From NCBI GenBank assembly GCA_910576875.1, contig CAJTKI010000047.1, positions 1 through 13,094 of the forward strand: 13,094 bases of DNA, read 5' to 3'. Of the stretch, positions 1-5,091 are shown piece by piece (position 1 is the stretch's first letter; every line of letters begins with the position of its first letter). This DNA is from an uncultured Christensenella sp. GTDB taxonomy: Bacteria; Bacillota; Clostridia; Christensenellales; UBA3700. The notes beneath the pieces are model-generated. The model saw only the letters and a program-made list of their open reading frames with translations, was not told the origin of the DNA and did no database searches. The position numbers and the translations under genes were made by a program.

Positions 1-1
1 T

Positions 2-541
2 GTTTGGTCGACGGCGGACGGCGCGACGGGCTCGCAGGAGTATGCGTTGGAATGGAGCATCGCCAAAGTCAAATTGACCGAGATTTGGGGCACGGACGAC
101 AGCGGCAAACCGACGTTGTCGATATCGAGTCAATATGCGGAGTACGTGCAGATCGTTTACGAATATTACGATGCAAACGGCAATCTCGTCGCGGAATCCG
201 ATCTGGTCGCGGGACAGTCTTACAAAGTAGTAGCCAAATTGAGCGCGTCGAGCGCGGCGAATTTCGAGTTGGCGGATATCAACGGCGACGTGTCGCAGAC
301 GCCGAACGAGAGCGCGCCTAAACAGTTTGTATACGGCAGCGATTCCGATAACCCCGACAGTTCGGGCAACGATGACGGCAATACGGCGGCGGGCGGTTTG
401 AGCGAGCCGTGGTTCAAGATTTCGATCTTTGCGATCGTCGGCATGTTGGGCGCAATGACGCTGTTGCAATTCGGGATATGGCTGGGCGTATGGAGCATCC
501 GCGCGATTCGCAAGCGTCAGGAGCGTCGCACGCGCAATTAA
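2..541 (+). CDS. C-terminal part of a membrane-anchored, probably extracellular protein (5' end outside window)
   Basis: The reading frame is open from the left edge, so the start is missing; the last ~179 residues are visible. Most of the fragment is polar and rich in Ser, Thr, Asp, Gly and Tyr, with beta-strand-like stretches such as YVQIVYEYYDANGNL, as in extracellular Ig-like or other repeat domains of surface proteins. A low-complexity Asp/Ser/Gly/Asn linker (about 340-395) is followed by one hydrophobic helix (about 410-490, beginning WFKISIFAIVG) and a short Arg/Lys-rich tail ending at the TAA at 539-541. This arrangement fits a C-terminal membrane anchor with a cytosolic positive tail. 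No LPxTG sorting motif is seen. The specific function is not recognisable from this fragment. No clear terminator follows before the next promoter at 600-628. Confidence 0.75.
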   Translation, partial: VWSTADGATGSQEYALEWSIAKVKLTEIWGTDDSGKPTLSISSQYAEYVQIVYEYYDANGNLVAESDLVAGQSYKVVAKLSASSAANFELADINGDVSQTPNESAPKQFVYGSDSDNPDSSGNDDGNTAAGGLSEPWFKISIFAIVGMLGAMTLLQFGIWLGVWSIRAIRKRQERRTRN

Positions 542-599
542 AATTTCGCGGGCGCGTCGTGAGATACGCAAAAGTTTGCAAATATCGGTACTCGCGCGA

Positions 600-628
600 T
601 TGTCGTGACGCGTTCGATGTGATATACT
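600..628 (+). promoter_or_regulatory. Extended -10 promoter of the rlmD-like gene, apparently leaderless
   Basis: TTGTCG (600-605) and TATACT (623-628) are separated by 17 bp, and TGA directly before the -10 makes an extended -10 (TGnTATACT). A start 6-8 nt after the -10 falls on or next to the ATG at 635, and no Shine-Dalgarno-like sequence precedes that ATG. A small dyad, gcaaa-N2-tttgc at 568-579, lies upstream of the -35; its role is unknown. Confidence 0.6.
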
Positions 629-634
629 GACAGT

Positions 635-2362
635 ATGTTACGGACAGGCGATATCGTCGATCTGACGATTACCGAAACGGGAATGAACGGCGAAGGCGTC
701 GCGCGATGCGACGGCTTGGTCGTTTTTGTACCGTTGACGTTGGTATCGGAGCGCGTGACGGCGCAGATCCGACAGGTCAAGAAACAGTACGCGGTCGCGC
801 GCGTGATCAAGATGTTGCAGCCCGCGCCCGAACGGGTACAGCCGCGCTGTCCGATTTTTTATCGATGCGGCGGTTGCGATATGCAGCATATCCGTTATCG
901 CACGCAGTTGGAGATCAAACGCAAGACCGTCGCGGACTGTCTGCGCAAGGCGCGCGTCGACGCGGTCGTCGACGAGACGACGGCTTGCGGCGCGGAATAC
1001 GGCTATCGCAACAAAATTCAAGTGCCGTTCGGCATGCAAGGAGATCGGATCGTCGCAGGGTATTTCCGCCCGGGGACGCACGAGATCGTGCCGTTCGGAT
1101 CGTCGGACGAAGCACAGACGGGGCACTGTCCGTTGCACGAGCCGATGATGAGTCGGATCGTCGAAAGCGTGCGCGCCGTCGCGCAGCGCGCAGGCGTTTC
1201 CGTCTACGACGAGACGGCGCACGACGGGATTTTGCGACATGCGGTCGTACGCAAGGTCGGGGACGCGTATGCGATCGTGATCGTCGTGTGCGCGGATCGG
1301 TTGCCGCATCGACAAGACTTTATCGACGCGTTGGACGCGTTGGGGATACGCTATTCGCTGTATGTATCGTGCAATCGCAAGCGCACCAATGTGATTTTGG
1401 GCGATGCGACGCATTGCGTGCACGGCGAGCGCCAACTGTGTCAAGACATACTCGGCGTACACTGCTCGGTGTCTCCGGAATCGTTTATGCAGATCAACGA
1501 CGCGGTACGCGACGCGATCTATCGGCGCGTGCAGGACTATGTCGCGCAGTTTGCGCATTGCGTCGCGATCGACGCGTACAGCGGTACGGGGATTTTGTCC
1601 AACTTGATTGCGGCGCGCGCATCGTCGGTCGTTGCGATCGAGATCGTGCCGCAAGCCGTACAAGATGCGCAAGCGCTCGCGGATCGCAACGGCAATCGCG
1701 ACAAAATCACGAATATCTGCGGCGATTGCCGTACGGAATTGCCCGCGGTCATCGATCGGATCGGCGGACGCTATCGGATCGCGATGCAGATGCGTTTGGA
1801 AGACGAACCGTTCCAAGCCATTGCGTCGGGACGCAAGCGTTACGAATTGCGGCTCAACGACGACAAGCGTCGCGCGTTGCGGGTCGGCGACGTCGTGCGC
1901 TTCGTACACGTGCAGACGGGGCATATGCTGGACTGTCGCGTATCGTCGTTGCAGACATTCGACGATTTTGCGGATATGTATCGGGCGTTGCCGCCCGAAG
2001 AGCTGTGCGCCGACATGTCTGCCGCGGATAGCGCGGAGACGTTCCGCCGTGCGATGCGCGCGTATTATTCGGACGAGCGAGTCGCGCAGTGCGGCGCGCT
2101 TGCGATCGGCGTCGAAATCGTACCGACCGGTATCCTGGTGCTCGATCCACCGCGCAAAGGTTGCGATGAGCAGGTCTTGCGCGCGATTCTGGACGCGGCG
2201 CCGCAGCAGATCGTCTACATCAGTTGCAATCCCGCGACGCTCGCGCGCGATTTGGCGATCTTGCAGGATCGCTATACCGTCGATCGCGTCGCGCCGTACG
2301 ATATGTTTCCGCAGACCAAGCATGTGGAGACGGTTGTGTTTTTATCCCGAAGAGCCAAGTAA
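635..2362 (+). CDS. rlmD: 23S rRNA (uracil-5-)-methyltransferase RlmD/RumA family with an inserted ASCH domain
   Basis: Predicted SAM-dependent enzyme making 5-methyluridine in RNA (in E. coli RlmD, 23S rRNA U1939; RlmCD-type homologues in Bacillota can act on more than one site). Order of parts in 575 residues: TRAM-like RNA-binding domain (about 1-60); 4Fe-4S cysteines C72, C78, C81 and C165; SAM-binding loop DAYSGTG starting at D313; then CGDCRTELP, which normally runs shortly into the DPPRKG motif. Here about 115 extra residues (about 382-497) intervene and look like an ASCH domain, with the GxKxxExR signature (G399, K401, E404, R406) and a following GD. The catalytic domain resumes at LDPPRKG (503-509), with nucleophile C531 in SCNP and general base E565 in HVE. 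All catalytic residues remain, so the enzyme should be active. The ATG has no ribosome site but sits at the predicted transcription start; the TRAM domain begins right after it, which supports this start. Confidence 0.88.
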   Translation: MLRTGDIVDLTITETGMNGEGVARCDGLVVFVPLTLVSERVTAQIRQVKKQYAVARVIKMLQPAPERVQPRCPIFYRCGGCDMQHIRYRTQLEIKRKTVADCLRKARVDAVVDETTACGAEYGYRNKIQVPFGMQGDRIVAGYFRPGTHEIVPFGSSDEAQTGHCPLHEPMMSRIVESVRAVAQRAGVSVYDETAHDGILRHAVVRKVGDAYAIVIVVCADRLPHRQDFIDALDALGIRYSLYVSCNRKRTNVILGDATHCVHGERQLCQDILGVHCSVSPESFMQINDAVRDAIYRRVQDYVAQFAHCVAIDAYSGTGILSNLIAARASSVVAIEIVPQAVQDAQALADRNGNRDKITNICGDCRTELPAVIDRIGGRYRIAMQMRLEDEPFQAIASGRKRYELRLNDDKRRALRVGDVVRFVHVQTGHMLDCRVSSLQTFDDFADMYRALPPEELCADMSAADSAETFRRAMRAYYSDERVAQCGALAIGVEIVPTGILVLDPPRKGCDEQVLRAILDAAPQQIVYISCNPATLARDLAILQDRYTVDRVAPYDMFPQTKHVETVVFLSRRAK

Positions 2363-2370
2363 AAGTCGAT

Positions 2371-2395
2371 ACGATTTCGAATCGTTTGGATTTTA
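2371..2395 (+). terminator. Weak hairpin after the rlmD-like gene
   Basis: A 6-bp stem (acgatt / aatcgt, 2371-2376 and 2380-2385) with a 3-nt loop is followed by ttggatttt. It is AT-rich and the T run is interrupted, so it is at most a leaky terminator. The recombinase gene may be transcribed through it from the rlmD promoter; no convincing separate recombinase promoter is visible. Confidence 0.2.
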
Positions 2396-2448
2396 CAACG
2401 ATCGTTCGCTACTCTGATGAAGAAATACATCGGAAAGGAGCGATCGAA

Positions 2449-3375
2449 ATGGAAATCGGAATCGTATTCGACGCATGGCTGAACAAAGCGGCGTCAAACG
2501 TCAAATTGCGTACGTATGCGCGCTATCGCGGAATCGGCAAGGATCATATATTGCCGTATTTCGGATACAAGCGCCCGATCGGGCAAATCACGGCGCACCA
2601 ATTGGAGCGCATGCTTGCGCAACTGCGCGCGCCGCGCGGCGGCAATCCGCAACAAAGGATTGCAATCGCGACGGAAAATCTCGTGATCGCGGTACTGCGC
2701 GGCGTATTCGGATACGCGCATGCCAATCGGTGGATTGCGGACAATCCTGCGCTGTCGTTGAAACGCAGAAAAATTCCGCGGCGGCGCATCGACGTATTGA
2801 CGCGCGACGAGCAGGCGCGATTGGTCGAGTTTGTATCCGCGCATACGGATATACGCTATTATCCGATCATCGTGGGATTGTATACGGGGATGCGATTGGG
2901 AGAAATATTGGCGTTGCGATGGGACGACGTCGATTGGCGGGAGCGCACGCTGCGCGTGGATAAGGAAACGTATCGCGTCTGCGGCGCGGACGGGGTATGG
3001 AGCAGCGTCGTCGATACGCCCAAATCCGTCGCGTCGATCCGTACGATCCCGATGTGCGATCGTTTGCGCGCGATGTTGGAGCGAATCGGACGGGACGCGC
3101 CGCAAGGCAATATTTTTCGGACGCAACGCGGCGTCCTGAGCGTGCGCATGTGTCAGTATCTGTTCGGATCCGTGCAAAAGAAGTGTAAGATCCGCGTGCG
3201 CAACTTTCACACGCTGCGGCACACGTTTGCGACCCGACTGCTGGAAAGCGGCGTGGACTTTAAGACGCTGAGCGAGTTGCTGGGGCACGAAAACGTGGAA
3301 ATTACGATGCGAATTTACGCGCATACGCTGATGCAGACCAAACGCGACGCGGTGCAAAAGTTGAACGATTTGTAA
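2449..3375 (+). CDS. Tyrosine recombinase (phage-integrase family), probable DNA invertase for the adjacent switch
   Basis: A 308-residue site-specific recombinase with an N-terminal SAM-like core-binding domain (about 1-105) and a C-terminal catalytic domain (about 112-305). The full active site is visible: R149 in TGMRLGE, K192 in TPKS, H254 and R257 in HTLRH, H280 in LLGHEN and the nucleophile Y290 in RIYAHT. It should be catalytically competent. The ATG at 2449 is chosen because GGAAAGGAG (2431-2439) precedes it at good spacing and the family N-terminus starts there; the frame is open further upstream but overlaps the end of the rlmD-like gene. It lies 86 nt after that gene and only 11 nt before the first of two inverted 22-bp repeats. 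No excisionase, relaxase or phage gene accompanies it, so a dedicated invertase of the FimB/Mpi/RecV functional type is more likely than the integrase of a mobile element. This assignment is inference from position. Confidence 0.85.
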   Translation: MEIGIVFDAWLNKAASNVKLRTYARYRGIGKDHILPYFGYKRPIGQITAHQLERMLAQLRAPRGGNPQQRIAIATENLVIAVLRGVFGYAHANRWIADNPALSLKRRKIPRRRIDVLTRDEQARLVEFVSAHTDIRYYPIIVGLYTGMRLGEILALRWDDVDWRERTLRVDKETYRVCGADGVWSSVVDTPKSVASIRTIPMCDRLRAMLERIGRDAPQGNIFRTQRGVLSVRMCQYLFGSVQKKCKIRVRNFHTLRHTFATRLLESGVDFKTLSELLGHENVEITMRIYAHTLMQTKRDAVQKLNDL

Positions 3376-3386
3376 TCAAAAAATGA

Positions 3387-3408
3387 CATCGAATGCAATA
3401 TTCGATGC
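3387..3408 (+). repeat. Left inverted repeat (IRL), predicted recombinase crossover site
   Basis: Twenty-two bases starting catcgaat and ending attcgatgc are an exact reverse complement of 3534-3555. The site is itself a palindrome: arms catcgaat (3387-3394) and attcgatg (3400-3407) around a 5-bp centre gcaat (3395-3399). This is the usual layout of a tyrosine-recombinase core site. It begins 11 nt after the recombinase stop codon. Confidence 0.85.
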
Positions 3409-3421
3409 CAAATACAGGCAT

Positions 3422-3451
3422 ATTATCGCATGTTTCCTTGCGAAAATGCAA
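3422..3451 (-). promoter_or_regulatory. Leftward extended -10 promoter inside the invertible segment
   Basis: On the - strand, TTGCAT (3451-3446) and GATAAT (3427-3422) are 18 bp apart, with TGC directly before the -10 (extended -10, TGnGATAAT). Transcription would start near 3415 and run left through the left repeat into the recombinase gene as antisense RNA. After inversion the start would be near 3527, about 45 nt before the ATG at 3572, a normal leader length. Confidence 0.55.
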
Positions 3452-3512
3452 CATTTTTCCGCATAAAATTCCAAACAATTAACGAAAACTTATCGTCGAC
3501 AGCGCATTTGCG

Positions 3513-3533
3513 GCACGCGCGTGCGTTTTGTTT
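3513..3533 (+). terminator. GC palindrome with T-rich tail, possible rightward stop in the present orientation
   Basis: gcacgcgcgtgc (3513-3524) is a perfect 12-bp palindrome followed by gttttgttt. In rightward transcripts it could form a short hairpin (4-bp stem, 4-nt loop) and hinder read-through from upstream into the operon in the orientation shown. After inversion it would lie near the left repeat, facing away. The stem is short, so the call is weak. Confidence 0.3.
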
Positions 3534-3555
3534 GCATCGAATATTGCATTCGATG
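3534..3555 (-). repeat. Right inverted repeat (IRR), predicted recombinase crossover site
   Basis: An exact reverse complement of 3387-3408. The palindrome here is longer: arms tttgcatcgaat (3531-3542) and attcgatgcaaa (3548-3559) around centre attgc (3543-3547), giving 12-bp arms. The centre is the reverse complement of the one in the left site, so recombination between the two would invert the DNA between them rather than delete it. The right arm runs into the AAAGGAG ribosome site (3557-3563) of the next gene. Confidence 0.85.
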
Positions 3556-3571
3556 CAAAGGAGATAGCGAT

Positions 3572-4618
3572 ATGGCAAAGCCTGCGGTACAAATCATCGG
3601 CTTAAATCAGTTGGAACTGTCCAACGACGACATCTTCGTGCGCAAGACGGTAGACGACATGGAGCCCAACGCGATGGTTGTCGTGTACGAAACGCACAAT
3701 GCGATCCTGCTCAAAAACGGGCGCTTGCAAGAGACGTTGCAGGCGGGGGATTATCCGCTGTTCGACGTCAAGCACGGCTTGTTTAAGGACAGCAAGGTCG
3801 GATCGCTGACGGTCGATCTGATCTATGTGTCCAAGACGGCGGAGATGCAGGTGCATTGGGGGACGCCGACGCAGTTTACGTTCCGCGACCCGGTGACGGA
3901 GCTTTCGGTTCGGGTCGGGGCGAGCGGCGAGTTCGGCGTCAAGGTCGAAGACCCGCGCAAACTGTATTGCGAGTTAATCGGGACGAAAAAAGAGTTTTCC
4001 GTACAAGATCTGCGCGAACGGCTCAAAGGGCGTCTGCTCAACGAAATCGAGCCGGCGATCGCCAAGGTCATGCGCAGCGAGCGGCTGTCGTATGCGGCGT
4101 TTACCGAACACAAACAGGAGGTCGCAAGCGGGATCCGTCCGCTGATCGCCAAGATGTTTTCCGACTCGTACGGGTTGGCGGTCACGTATTTTATCATCGG
4201 CAACGTGGTGATTCATCCCGAAGACAAACAGGCGTTGGAGCAAGAACTGTCGCGCGTCAAGGCGTTGCGGGAGCAGGAAGCGCAGGAACAAAAACAAAAA
4301 GACGACTATCGCTGGTGGGTCGCGGAATACGAGCGGTTGGAAGATCGGCAATTCGAGCGCGAACGTTTGATGCGGGAGTTGCAGTCTGCGGATTACGACA
4401 AATATCTGGACGTGTGCAAAATCGTCGGCTGGCAGAACGGTCGCGGCGGCGCGGGCAAGTTTTGCACGCATTGCGGCGCGGCGTATGCGGACGGCGCGAA
4501 GTTCTGCGGGCAGTGCGGCAAACCGGTCGGGACGACCGAGCGCAAATGCGCGGCGTGCGGACACGTCAACGGCGCGAACAATAAGTTCTGCGCCCAATGC
4601 GGCAAGGCGTTGCAGTAG
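3572..4618 (+). CDS. SPFH (stomatin/prohibitin-like) protein with two C-terminal zinc ribbons, YdjI/COG4260-like
   Basis: A 348-residue protein of the SPFH scaffold superfamily. The SPFH part covers about 20-230 (starting IFVRKTVDDMEPNAMVVVYE, then a QAGDYPLFD-type stretch); about 225-285 is a charged, Glu/Gln/Arg-rich helical segment typical of the SPFH oligomerisation region. Two CxxC-x10-CxxC zinc ribbons end the protein: C298/C301/C312/C315 and C326/C329/C340/C343. There is no signal peptide or clear transmembrane helix, so it probably associates with the inner face of the membrane through assembly or partners. In Bacillus the related YdjI works with membrane-stress proteins (known family context). 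The ATG at 3572 follows AAAGGAG at 3557-3563; the frame is open upstream to 3521, but that start would lie inside the switch. It is the first gene of the four-gene operon and the direct target of the predicted switch. Its role as scaffold for the downstream TIR and protease proteins is inference. Confidence 0.85.
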   Translation: MAKPAVQIIGLNQLELSNDDIFVRKTVDDMEPNAMVVVYETHNAILLKNGRLQETLQAGDYPLFDVKHGLFKDSKVGSLTVDLIYVSKTAEMQVHWGTPTQFTFRDPVTELSVRVGASGEFGVKVEDPRKLYCELIGTKKEFSVQDLRERLKGRLLNEIEPAIAKVMRSERLSYAAFTEHKQEVASGIRPLIAKMFSDSYGLAVTYFIIGNVVIHPEDKQALEQELSRVKALREQEAQEQKQKDDYRWWVAEYERLEDRQFERERLMRELQSADYDKYLDVCKIVGWQNGRGGAGKFCTHCGAAYADGAKFCGQCGKPVGTTERKCAACGHVNGANNKFCAQCGKALQ

Positions 4619-4630
4619 GAGATCGAAGGT

Positions 4631-5029
4631 ATGATTTGGATAGGCATTCTCGTAGCGGCAGTCGTCGCGGCGGTCGTGGTTGCGATCGTGATCGTGCGGC
4701 GACGCAAGGGCGGCGCATTGCATGTGGATCAGATCAATCGAAGCCGGGAGCGGATCGCGCGCAACGCATCGGCATTCGATGCGCTCGTTGCGCTGTATGC
4801 GGATGCGCAATCGCAAACGATGCGGGATCGAATGCGCGACGTTGCGTCCAAGCTGCGCTACTGCAATCCGGACGCGTCGCACGACGTCGCCGTCGTAGAC
4901 GACAAGATCGCCGACATGATCGCGGAATTGCGCGCCGAGTTGGAGCGCACGGCGGACAACGACGTTGCATTGGGCGACGCGTTGGCGCAAATCCGCGCGG
5001 CGCTTGCGCACAGAGGTACGAAAGGATAA
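4631..5029 (+). CDS. Small single-pass membrane protein of unknown function
   Basis: A 132-residue protein. A hydrophobic helix (about 2-22, starting MIWIGILVAAVVAAVV) is followed by RRRKGG, which by the positive-inside rule places the rest in the cytosol. The cytosolic part is mostly predicted helix, rich in Ala, Arg, Asp and Glu, with one Cys and no recognisable enzyme motif. It starts 12 nt after the SPFH stop codon; its ribosome site (AGGAG, 4617-4621) overlaps that stop, so translation may be coupled. By position it could be a membrane anchor or partner for the SPFH or TIR protein; this is inferred from the operon only and I do not recognise the family. Confidence 0.7.
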   Translation: MIWIGILVAAVVAAVVVAIVIVRRRKGGALHVDQINRSRERIARNASAFDALVALYADAQSQTMRDRMRDVASKLRYCNPDASHDVAVVDDKIADMIAELRAELERTADNDVALGDALAQIRAALAHRGTKG

Positions 5030-5091
5030 CGGCAATCGCGCCTGTTGCGCGCTTGACGGACAGATAAAGTAGACGGGAAGGAGAAACACGA

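Larger units (their letters stand above)
3409..3533. promoter_or_regulatory. Predicted invertible promoter segment (phase switch)
   Basis: These 125 bp lie between two exact inverted 22-bp repeats, directly after a complete tyrosine recombinase gene and directly before the ribosome site of a four-gene operon. Much of the segment is AT-rich compared with its surroundings and it has no plausible gene. It carries a good promoter pointing left (3422-3451) and only a weaker one pointing right (TTGCGA 3438-3443 with CATAAA 3462-3467 or TAAAAT 3464-3469). Inversion about position 3471 would place the good promoter at about 3491-3520 facing the operon. The drawn orientation is therefore probably OFF. 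That the segment inverts is inferred, not shown. Confidence 0.78.

Noticed and set aside
638..2323. Long open frame on the - strand opposite the rlmD-like gene
   Set aside because: Its translation is Arg/His/Asp-rich with no domain motifs and arises from the GC-rich codon pattern of the real gene, which shows all its catalytic motifs.
2224..2448. Upstream extension of the recombinase frame
   Set aside because: It overlaps the conserved end of the rlmD-like protein in another frame; the ATG at 2449 has a good ribosome site and gives the usual family length.
2449..3555. Recombinase as the integrase of an integrative element, with the repeats as attachment sites
   Set aside because: Attachment sites of integrated elements are direct repeats at the element's ends; here the repeats are inverted, only 125 bp apart, and no other mobility genes are present.
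3521..3571. Earlier in-frame start for the SPFH gene
   Set aside because: It has no ribosome site and would place coding sequence across the right crossover site; ATG 3572 follows AAAGGAG.
4774..4782. Single copy of the 9-mer attcgatgc inside the small membrane protein gene
   Set aside because: It lacks the matching second arm and centre of the crossover sites and lies in coding sequence; chance is the simplest explanation.
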